From Astropecten irregularis (lineage: Eukaryota; Echinodermata; Asteroidea; Paxillosida; Astropectinidae), in the NCBI GenBank assembly GCA_963971285.1, contig OZ020244.1, forward strand, positions 31,124,001 through 31,188,000: a stretch of 64,000 nt of DNA. Reading direction: 5' to 3'. The translations under genes were made by a program, and so were the position numbers. How positions within the stretch are numbered: the stretch's first letter is position 1; every line of letters starts with the position of its first letter. The notes beneath the pieces are model-generated. The model saw only the letters and a list, made by a program, of their open reading frames with translations. It made no database searches and was not told the origin of the DNA. This document shows, one piece after another, positions 1 to 9,825 of the stretch.

Positions 1-2011
1 GAGTCCCGAAAAATGTGTTCCCCTGTAGGCCTACCTCCTGTTCTGAAATATTTCTAAAACTTTCTAAATTAAACAGCAATTAAGTAACAAGACGTATGCA
101 AGTTATTTAGAGATAGGCCATGCAATATTTGATTATGTCAAGATATCTTTAATTATTTCAAGATTATCTTTAATCATTTCAAAATATCTTTATTTATTTC
201 AATAAATCTTTAAGAAATAAACATTCAGAACTGAAAAACATCGTAGCAGTATGGCTCGCACAATCACTATCCTATTTATTACGTTACAACTTTCGCATTT
301 CGTATTCTAGAAAAGAATTTTTTTTCTTTAATTTCCGGAGCGCGTCCTGGCGCCCAACAATATTTTATCTCGTCAAATTTAAGCTCGTTTCTTTCTCTTT
401 CGAAGGTTTAGGAGTTCATCCAGTGAAACGTCTGGCTTTGCGGAGGATCTGCATTCTTAAAAATACCAGGTATTGCTACCGCCACACAGAGCCAGAGATC
501 GTGATTCTGCATTATTGGACAACTACTGATCCAAGCACACACACATGATGTGCAGCTGTTCGTCAGTAAGCGATCGTCACAGTCTTTCAGCGGCGTTCGA
601 GTTTCGTTTTGGGGCGGTAATTTTCTTCTCTTACTGTTTACCACTGTGGGGAGCACGTGCCCCGCCCCACCACATGTCTGTGCCTCCATTTGCATTGCTT
701 GGTTACTTTCCCGTGTCTCCTGTGCCCCTTGATGTGTCCATCCCGGCCCCATGTGATGCCCCAGTAATGTGACCATAATTGTATCACTGTCCAGACTAAG
801 CCTATTATTTATAGGCAATTTCTCTTTATTCGCTGGCTCCACCAATTTCAAATCAACAGCTACAACACACAAAGTATATGGGGAGTGGCCCAAACAAGAC
901 AAACTTTAAGCTGCAAAGAGCACTGCAGACCTCCAAAGGAAACTCCCCTCCCCCTCCCCCAAAAAAATCACCTTAGATCAAACATTGGATGTACCACTTG
1001 AAAACATTGTCAAATGAAGACGTACATCACCCAGAGCACAGAATCTCCCATTCAAGACAAATTGTCTGTTGCAAAAGGCCTGCCAGACACTCCCAAATAT
1101 GGCATTTATGCACGTGTAAGTTCTTGGCGTCGTTCGTAATGTGAGACGAGCTGCTGAATGCAATACGGCAACTGGGTCAGATATGGTAATAATGTTTCAA
1201 TTGAGTAACCCAGATATAATCCACACAACACTTATGTTGTCTATATCATTATTTCACATTTCATTACTAAACTCAGGGAAATCTTTATGCGATTCACACT
1301 AGGGTAAATTTCACGAAGCCTTATGATCGACCGTAACTGGAGTTACGAAGGATAACCCATCGTATCCTACGTAGGGCTGCAAGGCATCATAATTTTTTTA
1401 TGTCCTACGAATAATAGTATGAGGTTACGAAGTACCGCTTTAATACCCTTAACTGCACAGTTAAAGAAACCTCATCCAGGGGTCTCCAAGTTTTTGGTGC
1501 AAAAGTGTAAATTGTAGTTTGAACCCTCATCTATACCCAATTCTTTTCAATTCTTGGCTTGTTAGCCGATGAGATTTTTTGCTGATAGCCCCTAGAAGTA
1601 ACACCCCTTCATGTTTGGTTTCCGCCCCAAACCACTTGCAGCTAGGTCTCCTGATGAGGACTAGAGCAGGCTAGTCGAAACGTTGAGACCTTACGAGAAG
1701 TGCGAACGAAACAGATGTGCGAAAGTACGAACGATTCTTACATGGTGTTTCCTCAAACCGATCCACATACCAGCTTGTTTTTATGAAGCAACCCGGCCCC
1801 CACTTTCAAACCAAAAATATCTCAAGTCTCCACAAAAGCTTCAAGCACTGAACCCCCAGGTTGTGATCTTAAAAACACCTTAGGGTATGCAAAATTGTGA
1901 TAATCAGCTTGCGCATTGATTTTGGACCTATTTAGTGCGTTGCGTATTATTACATAGATCGGGTTGTGACAACTTCAGAGTATTCAACATGACTGCCGAT
2001 TTTGTGTTCTT
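1..2011. other. Gene-free stretch with weak foldback remnants
   Basis: I see no supported gene here. Long open frames exist (notably one of 164 codons on the minus strand at 408-902), but they show no recognisable motif or splice context. About 1300-1440 resembles one arm of a foldback repeat (ATTTCACGAAGCCTTATGATC, then a GGATAACCCATCGTATCC stretch) whose better copy lies at 23354-23505. Around 1640-1690 there is a short repeat-like block containing GTCGAAACGTTGAGACC. Confidence 0.5.
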
Positions 2012-2374
2012 TTAAAGGTAGTATCATACTTTGGTTTTTGTCAAAGAAGTACAGATTCATGAGCAAAAATATGAAGGAAGATACAGTCACAGTCTGTGAA
2101 AATTTCAGTCCCATACGGTGCTCACTTTTTGAGAAAATCGTGAAAAACGGCCACAATATTTCTTAAGTCTTTTCTCTTTTTATTTTTGATCTTTTAAAAG
2201 ATCAAAAAGATTTTAGGTCGTTGTTTTCCTAATTTCTGGATAGATACACCATTTCAGGCGGAAAAATGTTAACGGTATGTTTCTACCAGTACCATCTTCA
2301 TACCCTGTTAGTTATACGTAAATCTGTGAACATTTCTGTTTTGGTTTCTTACCAAAGTATGATACTACCTTTAA
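2012..2374. mobile_element. MITE-A copy 1 (TTAA-flanked, 363 bp)
   Basis: The copy is bounded by TTAA on both sides, with terminal inverted repeats of the form AGGTAGTATCATACTTTGG. It carries the central palindrome GATCTTTTAAAAGATC typical of the family. It has no coding capacity, so it would need a transposase supplied in trans. TTAA target duplications are typical of piggyBac-type elements; assigning it to that superfamily is inference, because the termini do not start with the usual CCY. Confidence 0.8.
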
Positions 2375-3924
2375 TGGAATATACCATTCTTGGTTCAACT
2401 TTAGTGGATGCATGATGTTTTATGGTTCTGTTTATCGGCAAGGCCTGTAAAGTTGCGATAATCCTAGCGGTTATTCACCGCGCGGGGGCGCTATCTCAAG
2501 ACGAAGCAGTATCGTTTCTTTGTCAATGATTTATGTTGCAAACCGGACTGATTGGCATGCTTGAAAAACATCATTTTGTCTTGACAAAATTGATGCTCAA
2601 CATGTATGCAAGTCAAGTCAGAAAGTGATGTCTTTCATTGCAAGTGCAAAGGACAAAAAAGGAGTTATTATTATTTCCATTCCAATCGCATCATTCCTTG
2701 GCTGACTAAAAATTATGTGGACCCTATACTAGGCCTATAATAGGTAAAAACAAGCCCATTGCTTACTAAATAATGTTTTTTGTGATCAACAACCATACTT
2801 TGTTTTTAAAGACTTCCAATTTCTTTACATTTTTTGTGTAGTTGTGCTGGCTTCATTAGCCTAAGATATCCCATAAAACTAATAAGACTTGCTTTATGTA
2901 ACTCAATATTATATACAAACTCCAAAAAGACTATTGGAAGCCAGTTTGGATTCTATATTTCGTTCTTTATTCAGAACATCTTCAGGAATTCCTGAAGATG
3001 TTCTGAATAAAGAACGAAATATAGAATATTATCAGTGGATCACCATTGATGGTTGCTTTATGTAGTTTTAGATACTGTTACTATCTTGTTTTTATAGGGA
3101 ACATGCAATGTAGCCTTGAGTGAAATTATAAGCGGCATGAACAGTTAGCGTCGCGGGCATAATTTGGAATAAGATACATGGTGGCCCTGTTCCATCCAGA
3201 GACGTCTCCCTTATAGTTTGACAAAAATAAAACAATGGGTTTATTCAGAAATGTCTTGGCTACATGGTGATAGCCAAGACATGGTTGTATCATATAGCTG
3301 AATCTTGAAGTGATAAATGGTTTAATTCTGACATAATGGTTCCCGATGTTTGGGACACGCTGTATAATTTTCATCTCGTTCGATATCGTCAAATGATATA
3401 AAGGATTTCAACGGGCGGGTTAAATCCAGCTATAATAATAAACCGCTTATAGCGCATATCACAATCAACGATGTCTCTATGCGCTTATAAAGAACGTAAA
3501 AGAAGACTCATGGACAATGATTTCTATACAATGGCGGATCCAACTAAAAGGAAAATAAGAAGAGAGGGCGAGAGGTCAAAAAGAGATGAAATAAGAGGGG
3601 GAAATACAAAATTAACTGGTCAATTGACGTCAGGCCTGCCGTAACCTTCTAGCTTTTATCACCCCGACGTGCATCCATCGCAAATGAATTGGTGTAATTA
3701 ATTTCGACGCCCCCTGGGAAAATCTTGGATCCGCCCCTGCCATAAACACTCTCAAAAATGCCGAATGAAACGAAATAATATGCTTAGAGGTAATTAAGAG
3801 GACCTGATGTCTCGATCCTGACATGGCAGGAATCAGGATCTTTGAACATAAATATTTTATCATTGAGAAAGATCCCGCTATGATGATCGAAACGTCGGGC
3901 CCTCCTAATCTGATTAAAATGCTT
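2375..3924. other. Gene-free stretch between MITE-A copies
   Basis: No gene is supported. The stretch contains the perfect palindrome listed separately, an AGCGCTT-type repeat fragment near 3433-3500 whose relative is in RELN intron 5 near 42135, and a foldback-E fragment near 3780-3900 (CAGGAATCAGGATC, then GATCGAAACGTCGGGCCCTC). Confidence 0.5.
2950..3027. repeat. Perfect 78-bp palindrome without spacer
   Basis: Two 39-base arms are exact reverse complements meeting at GGAATTCC with no loop. I checked every base pair; the symmetry breaks at 2949/3028. Such spacer-free palindromes are unstable in cloning hosts and can be a hairpin element, a fresh inverted duplication or an assembly artefact. 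Confidence 0.95.
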
Positions 3925-4289
3925 TTAAAGGTACTATCATACTTTGGTAGCATACCGAAACAGAAATCTTTGCATATTTACCTATATCTTACAGGGTGTA
4001 AAGATGGTGATGTTAGAAACATACTGTTAAAACCTTTCTGCCTGAAATGCTGTATTTATCCTGAAAAGAGTAAAGCCATTGACCAAAATTATTTTTCATC
4101 TTTAAAAGATCAGAATTAAAAGAGAAAAGACTTCAAAAATACTGTGGCTGTTTTTCACTGTTTTCTCAAAAGGTGGGCAACGTATGGGACTGACCTTTTT
4201 ACAGATGACTGTGACTGAATCTGTCTTGATATCTTTGCCCATGAATCTGTATTTCTATGACAAAAACCGAAGTATGATACTACCTTTAA
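3925..4289. mobile_element. MITE-A copy 2
   Basis: TTAA-bounded copy of about 365 bp, in the opposite orientation to copy 1. The left terminus reads AGGTACTATCATACTTTGG, one base off the family consensus, and the right terminus ends AGTATGATACTACCT. The central GATCTTTTAAAAGATC palindrome is decayed here to CATCTTTAAAAGATC. Confidence 0.78.
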
Positions 4290-4654
4290 TATGTTCTCTG
4301 TATTCGAGAACATGTACAAAGCAATTTCATTGCGACCTCGGCACACACAATTTAAGCTGCATGGTCGTCTCGGCAACATTCTATTTATACTCTCGATGCT
4401 CATTATTATGTTTTCAGGATTTTTTTTTCATGTAAAAGACCGTAGCAAATTGAAGTAAAACATGAATATTCGGTTAAAACTCCGCAATACAAAAAAGATG
4501 GCTGTATAGCTGAAACAAAATGACAGTTGAATGAAATAAAACCACGATGTTTGTTTTGACGGTGTGGTGAAGACATTGAATTTTTTCCACGGTATTTTGT
4601 ATTTTTGCATATAAGGCGCATCGCGGTTTATTACAACTTGACACATTACATACA

Positions 4655-4870
4655 GTGAATATGGGCCAGTGGAGCTTGAGGCTAGGCTTGGCATTTGTTT
4701 TTCTACTGCCATTCTGTGTCCTAAATGAAATGAAGGGCTTGAGATACATGGCGAAGCTGGAGCCTTTCCCCAGCTTCATCATGGGGTTCAATCCCTTCGT
4801 GTCGTTTTGTGGGCCTCAAATGGCGGTTGTTAAGCCTAGCCTCAAGCCAGGTTTCGTAAAGGCCCTTATG
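4655..4870. repeat. Foldback repeat C, copy 1
   Basis: The two ends are inverted: GCTTGAGGCTAGGCTTGGC on the left and GCCTAGCCTCAAGCC on the right, followed by AGGTTTCGTAAAGGCCC. The interior also folds (GAAGCTGGAG near GCTTCATCATGGGG). A relative lies at 47225-47397, and looser relatives with CGGCTCC runs lie at 54424-54677 and 61884-62127. An open frame of 72 codons runs through it but follows the repeat, so I do not call a gene. Confidence 0.6.
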
Positions 4871-4970
4871 TGATGGTGAAGCATTATGCGCCAGTGTGTG
4901 TATCTTGCATCTTCCATCCTCATTTACCGGCATGAACACAACACGTGAAAAACAGCTGCATCATAATAAA

Positions 4971-5342
4971 TTAAAGGTATAATACATGATTGGTAAAGGT
5001 CACAGAATATCACTTATACTTTGTCTGACCCAACATGTGCATGAAATGATAATCCTGTTAAAATTGGAGCTCAATCGGACATCTGAGTCAGGAGAAAATG
5101 GCCAATAACTCGACTCAATTTTTTTAAAATAAAGAATGGTTTTGATCTTACCCCCGATCGAAACAGTTTTCAGTCTTTGTTTTTCTAATTTCTACATGGA
5201 TAAATACATCAGCATTAAATTTTTATATTTTATATTATAACGGTATGTTTCTACCACCACCATCTTCATATCCTGAAAGTTATACGTAAATCTGTGAACA
5301 TTTCTTTTTGGGTATGTTACAAATCCTGTATTGTACCGTTAA
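4971..5342. mobile_element. MITE-B copy 1 (TTAA-flanked, about 372 bp)
   Basis: Second TTAA-flanked family. It begins AGGTATAATACATGATTGG and ends with a diverged AATCCTGTATTGTACC. Part of its interior (the AACGGTATGTTTCTACC, CATCTTCAT and TTATACGTAAATCTGTG blocks) is shared with MITE-A, so the two families are related. 5343-5683, to its right, holds nothing recognisable. Confidence 0.7.
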
Positions 5343-5683
5343 CTTTAATTCTAGCAAGTTGCTCGAACGTTCTCCTTTGGCTCAATATAAACAAGCCATT
5401 GACGCTATAGTTACAGGCATCGCAAATGACGTATTAATTATTGAGTCATTATTTATTTAATTCAATTGATCTAATTTAATTAAGGTTTTGAAATATTTTC
5501 TAGTTTGTTTATTTTCTATACATGAAAGTGTGAGAAAATCAATCGTTTAACTATATGTTGTTCACCAACAAAATCCCTGGTTTTTATTTGCTGAATTTAC
5601 ATGCATACATTAACGATGTATATAATTTAGCGCAACATGGGTGGGAAAAAAACTTTTAAAAGGAACATAATTTCATAAATTCA

Positions 5684-6045
5684 TCAAAGGTAGTATCATA
5701 CTTTGGTAAGGAACCAAAACAGAAATGTTCACGGATTTACGTATAAATACAGGGTATGAACATACCGTTACAATATTTCCGCATGAAATGGTGTATTTTT
5801 TCAGAAATTAGTAAAACAACGACCGAAAATCTTTTTGATCTTTTAAAAGATCAAAAACAAAAGAGAAAAGACTTAAGAAATACTGTGTCTGGTTTTTTTA
5901 ATGTTTTTTTTTACTATTTTCTCAAAAAGTGGGCACTGTATGGGACTGAAATTTTCACAGATGACTGTTACTGTATCTGTCTTGATATTTTTGCCCATGA
6001 ATCTGTATTTCTTTGATAAAAGCCAATGTATGATATTACCTTTAA
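5684..6045. mobile_element. MITE-A copy 3, in the receptor's proximal promoter
   Basis: The left flank is TCAA (a decayed TTAA) and the right flank is TTAA, with matching inverted ends and the GATCTTTTAAAAGATC centre. It ends about 170 bp upstream of the TATA box at 6218, so it may add or displace regulatory sequence; nothing in the sequence shows that it does. Confidence 0.78.
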
Positions 6046-6212
6046 AATCATTTATAATTCTGTGGATTTTTTTTCATGAAAACACTTTCTTTGCGAGTAC
6101 GTGACGCTTACATACTGTCTGTGTATTACAGGAAAATTGCCCCCATATATTAACCCGAAATGCTCTATGCCACAATATTACATAGCCATGGTTACGGCGC
6201 GTTCTTATTATG

Positions 6213-6224
6213 TGACGTATAAAA
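6213..6224 (+). promoter_or_regulatory. TATA box with an upstream CRE-like half site
   Basis: TATAAAAG at 6218-6225 is a strong TATA match and is overlapped by TGACGTAT, close to a CRE half site (TGACG). It predicts transcription start near 6245-6255. Three very short upstream reading frames, at 6249, 6266 and 6276, would precede the main start codon. Confidence 0.55.
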
Positions 6225-6363
6225 GGGGCAAACGTTGTTCGGAGTGATATGCAATATTATTAATTATGATTTGACATGCATGCAATTCAATAAGGCTTCA
6301 TTTACCGACATCAATCATTCTGGAATTGGACACCGGTTCGCTGATAATAGGCGAGTTACAACG

Positions 6364-7497
6364 ATGGCAAATATCTCCGTTTCTCCGACTGAAGGTGATG
6401 CTTTGACTTTGTCTGTTTATGGTAGTTACATGGAGAGATGTGTGCTTGCAGTCCTGTATGGTCTTATTTCGTTTGTTGGAATGGTGGGCAATGGGTCTGT
6501 CTTACTGGCCGTAGTTCTCTCGCTTAGACCACGCACGCCCACCAATGTTTTCGTGGTCATTATGTCCACGGCAGACCTCTTGACGTGCATGCTTCTGCCC
6601 ATCAATGTCTTGGCCATCCTGAGTCTGAGCCGGGAGGAGCTCCTTGTCCCCGGATGGCTCTGCTCTCTGCAAGGATATGTGTTGGTCGTAAGTACCGGTT
6701 GCAGCCTGAACAGCATAGCATGCATCGCCGTGCATCGGGCACTGGTCACCTGTCGTGGAAACAGCAGGCCCGTGCTCACTAGGTACGGCATCGCAGGGAT
6801 GGCTTCCACAAGCCTGTTGATACCCTTCTCGCTAGGTCTCATACCCGTCTTATCCGAGTACGGCTCCTACGAGTATGACCCCGAGTATACTACCTGTTCA
6901 TTCAGCCCGTCTTCTCAGGGGGCTGGGACGTTTTCCAAGATAACGGTTGCCTCTTTCTACCCCGTACAGCTGATTGTCACCTTCACTAGCTACGCAGTCA
7001 TACTGGTAACCGTCAGAAGACACGCCCGTAGGGTCAACATCCAGAACCCTTTGGTGATGGAATCACAGCTACACACTTGCGATTCTAGGGGACAGTCCAC
7101 CGCCAAAGAGTGTAAGTCCGGAGGCCCAGCTGCAGCTGCCCCTGCCGCCCCAGGCTCATCGGCGATTGACTCCGTCAGGCAGTCAGCTCGTCACAACGAC
7201 CAGATATCTCGTCGAAACCTGACCGTGACTCTCAACATGTTCCTCGTCCTCTTCTTCTTCATCGTATGCGTCGCGCCTTACTTCTTGGCAGTCACGTTTG
7301 TTAAGGACAGGTCTCAAAAGTATATCCCTTTTCTAGGATGCCTGTTGATTTCCAACACCTGCGTGAACCCCGTGATATACATCGCCCGTCACCCGGACTT
7401 CAAGAAGGTATGTCGCTGCATACTGCTCTGCAGACTGTCCCAGATACCGAGGAAATCGCCTCTCCTTCGGCGTTTGCTCAGCTTGCGTTCCGGGTAG
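6364..7497 (+). CDS. Class A (rhodopsin-type) GPCR, single exon
   Basis: A 377-residue seven-helix receptor for the plasma membrane. Visible landmarks: an N-terminal glycosylation motif NIS at residue 3; GN43 in helix 1; D71 in helix 2 (STADLL); C100 and C178 for the usual disulfide; R125 in an HRA triplet where most relatives have DRY; a long Ala/Pro/Ser-rich third cytoplasmic loop at about 218-285; CVAP (P305) in helix 6 instead of CWxP; NPVIY at 335-339; then HPDFKK and a cysteine cluster (C350, C352, C356) suited to palmitoylation. The overall look fits the melatonin receptor/GPR84/Tre1-moody type group; the ligand cannot be told. I chose ATG 6364 (MANIS). An in-frame ATG at 6280 would add 28 residues and is also downstream of the predicted transcription start. 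The open frame extends to 6235, but that is upstream of the predicted start site. Many such receptors are intronless. Confidence 0.9.
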   Translation: MANISVSPTEGDALTLSVYGSYMERCVLAVLYGLISFVGMVGNGSVLLAVVLSLRPRTPTNVFVVIMSTADLLTCMLLPINVLAILSLSREELLVPGWLCSLQGYVLVVSTGCSLNSIACIAVHRALVTCRGNSRPVLTRYGIAGMASTSLLIPFSLGLIPVLSEYGSYEYDPEYTTCSFSPSSQGAGTFSKITVASFYPVQLIVTFTSYAVILVTVRRHARRVNIQNPLVMESQLHTCDSRGQSTAKECKSGGPAAAAPAAPGSSAIDSVRQSARHNDQISRRNLTVTLNMFLVLFFFIVCVAPYFLAVTFVKDRSQKYIPFLGCLLISNTCVNPVIYIARHPDFKKVCRCILLCRLSQIPRKSPLLRRLLSLRSG

Positions 7498-7503
7498 AAT
7501 AAA
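7498..7503 (+). terminator. Poly(A) signal AATAAA directly after the stop codon
   Basis: AATAAA begins on the base after the TAG stop of the receptor. If used, the 3' untranslated region would be only about 20-30 nt, with the T-rich run at 7530-7550 as a possible downstream element. A longer untranslated region reaching into 7504-7792 is equally possible; that interval shows nothing else recognisable. Confidence 0.45.
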
Positions 7504-7792
7504 TCGAAAAACCAAACAATTTCCGTCATATTTTCTTCTTCTTTTTTTTTATCACTAAATAATCTTGGATTTTGATACAATAATGGAAAAGTCATCTTTG
7601 TTTTTAAAAGCACTTCGTCCAAAATGGTCGGAAAATTGCATGTCATTCAACTTCATAGCTGAATTTTTGACCGTATTTGACGGTGTCCCTATTACATTAG
7701 TGAATTCGCGCCAATCCTTACTCGATGGTACACATTCACTGTTCTTAAAAGGAGAGTGGAGACAATCTGCTCCATAAACAGGTTCAATACCA

Positions 7793-8154
7793 TGAACCGG
7801 CGTGTTGCCGAACCTGAACCGGCGTGTTGCCGAACCTGAACAGGCGTGTTGCCGAACCTGAACCGGCGTGTTGCCGAACCTGAACCGGCGTGTTGCCGGA
7901 CCTGAACCGGCGTGTTGCCGGACCTGAACCGGCGTGTTGCCGGACCTGAACCGGCGTGTTGCCGGACCTGAATCGGCGTGTTGCCGGACCTGAACCGGCG
8001 TGTTGCCGGACCTGAACCGGCGTGTTGCCGGACCTGAACCGGCGTGTTGCCCGACCTGAATCGGCGTGTTGCCGGACCTGAACCGGCGTGTTGCCCGACC
8101 TGAATCGGCGTGTTACCGGACCTGAACCGGCTTGTTGCCGGACCCGAACCGGCA
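7793..8154. repeat. 22-bp minisatellite, about 16 copies
   Basis: Head-to-tail copies of a unit reading GGCGTGTTGCCGGACCTGAA plus CC. Early copies have CCGAACC where later ones have CCGGACC, and some copies have CTGAATC or CCCGACC, so variants are ordered along the array. Three units make 66 bases, so a 22-residue repeat appears in every open frame, including a 159-codon minus-strand frame, which I treat as an artefact. The unit is GC-rich unlike its surroundings. Confidence 0.95.
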
Positions 8155-8318
8155 GTGCTGCAATGTATCATACAGTCATACGATTAATAGCCTGTACGAT
8201 GAGTTTGGTGAACCCGACCCGACCTTTTCCAATGGAATTTTGAGCCGGACTAGCCACCGTGAATTCAGACTATCATCTCAGCATATTGAAGCATTGCTAA
8301 TGATCCTTGGGATCAGAC
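8155..8318. other. Short spacer between minisatellite and array
   Basis: No gene, repeat or regulatory motif recognised. Confidence 0.4.
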
Positions 8319-9823
8319 GCGGTTCTAGAGCCAAAGGTTTTGGTGGCTAGAAGAGCCATTATAATTACTATTATTATTTTTTTTTGGGGGGGGGAGGCAA
8401 GAAGACCCAATACATTTGGTTCTTCTAACTCTCGCTGCAAGGGAATTTTCCTGTTGCTGAAAAAGTACAATACACACTGGAATAAGAACAGCTTAAAACG
8501 ACGGCACATTCATTACCCAATCAGTAGGAAAAGTACGAAAATTATGAAACCAAACACTTATAAAGGCCAATCACGTTTATTCCAATTTCCTGGCTCTTCC
8601 AACGCCAGTTATGTTTCCTCTTAAAGGTAATATATCATACTTTGCCGGTCGTTGTTTTACTAATTTCTGGATAAATACACCATTTCAGGCGAAAATGTTT
8701 TAACGGTATTGTTACGGCCCCGTACTTTGTGGTCACGCATGGCATGCGTAACCTTTTTTCTTTTGGTATGCACCCTAGTGCCACACCTTTGTTATTCTGG
8801 ATTGCTCCAGCTCAGTCATGCGATCCGACTGCTCAAAAGGCCTATGGGGTGCATTCGTTTAGCTAACACAGGTCAGCCCTTACTGGGAATGGTCGTGTTA
8901 TACTGCACAAAACAAGCAAGAGAATGGTGACGAGGTTGACTAGTGTCGATCCGGGAGAGCTAAACGAATCCACCCTGTCTTGTAATACGTTCTCAGTTAG
9001 TGTCCATGTAGGCTGTGCGTAGATGTGCGATCGACTAATGCAACGCCGGGCTGGCAACTCACCCCGCCCACCCCGAAGACTACCGCACCAAGACCGTGGC
9101 TGGTGACCGTGACTACCGCACCCTGGGTAGCTGTCGTGGCCCTTAGACGCTTAAGGCATCGGGGACTGGATATAGCTGGACGTGGGGACTGGCTGGATGT
9201 GGTGACTGGAAGGACGGTGTGTGGGCGTGGGGTTGAGACTCTCGGCCGCGCGTATGCACCATTTTACCCTCATGGACACTGACTGGGCGGGGGTTTGACA
9301 AGCCTTCATACCTCCTTATTTAAGGTACCGAAACCTAACTTCTTTCATTTTTGGCCGATTTATTTACTGACCATGCTTTGTATATTATTATTTCATCACT
9401 GTCTTATTGCTGTACTTTGCCATCAATGGTTTATTTGTTCCTGCATTAAATATTCTTTGACTGTATTTCATTGATTGCCTTTGTGTCTAATTTTCGTTAA
9501 GTCGTGTTCTCAATATTCCGATTTAATTTTCGCTGTCGTGCTTTCCGCACGTAACAGTATGTTTCTACCATCATTATTATTTTTACTACACGTTTCACGT
9601 TTTAAATTGTCTTTTACGTATTTCTTGTTTTGCATATTGATCGTTTTACATTTGTTCGTAATTTTGAGCCCCTATCGTTAAATTTTCACTGTATTTTTGT
9701 GATACTGTTGGCTGAATGAATAAGTATCTATCTAAATATCTCCATAGTCCACACCCTGTAACTTATACGTAAATCTGTGAACATTTCTGTTTTGGTTTCT
9801 TATCAAAGTATGATACTACCTTT
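8319..9823. repeat. Divergent founder-like member (unit 0) of the 1.42-kb array
   Basis: Begins at GCGGTTCTAGAGCC, as the array units do, and follows their order: GGCTAGAAGAGCC, a G tract, AGACCCAATAC with TTCTTCTAAC, then the block from CTCCTGTTGCTGAAAAAG-like sequence through the CAATCACGTTTATTCC block, then MITE-A. It lacks the second G-tract segment present in units 1-6 and carries a solo LTR inside its MITE-A. It is more diverged than units 1-6 and sits at the left edge, as expected of an old edge copy. Confidence 0.7.
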
Positions 9824-9825
9824 AA
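8621..9825. mobile_element. MITE-A copy 4, interrupted by a solo LTR
   Basis: TTAA at 8621-8624 and 9822-9825 bound the element; the left end is AGGTAATATATCATACTTTG and the right end CAAAGTATGATACTACCT. The internal sequence AACGGTAT|GTTTCTACC is split by the LTR at 8710-9556. Relative to full-length copies part of the left half is deleted, and this same deletion recurs in the array units. Confidence 0.75.
8710..9556 (+). mobile_element. Solo LTR of a Ty3/gypsy-type retrotransposon
   Basis: 847 bp starting TGTTACGG and ending CGTAACA, that is TG...CA ends with a 7-base terminal inverted repeat. It is flanked by the direct repeat GTAT (8706-8709 and 9557-9560); removing it restores MITE-A sequence as seen in other copies. 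There is no internal retrotransposon sequence, so this is what LTR-LTR recombination leaves. The Ty3/gypsy assignment rests on the TGTTAC...GTAACA ends and is inference. Strand is arbitrary. Confidence 0.75.

Noticed and set aside
408-902. 164-codon minus-strand open frame
   Set aside because: No recognisable domain, poor amino-acid pattern, no splice or promoter context; likely chance in an otherwise gene-free stretch.
7793-8154. CRISPR array
   Set aside because: Units are contiguous 22-mers with no unique spacers, and the context is animal DNA.
7692-8171. 159-codon minus-strand frame with a 22-residue repeat
   Set aside because: The repeat is simply the translation of the 22-bp minisatellite (3 x 22 = 66 nt), which stays open in several frames.
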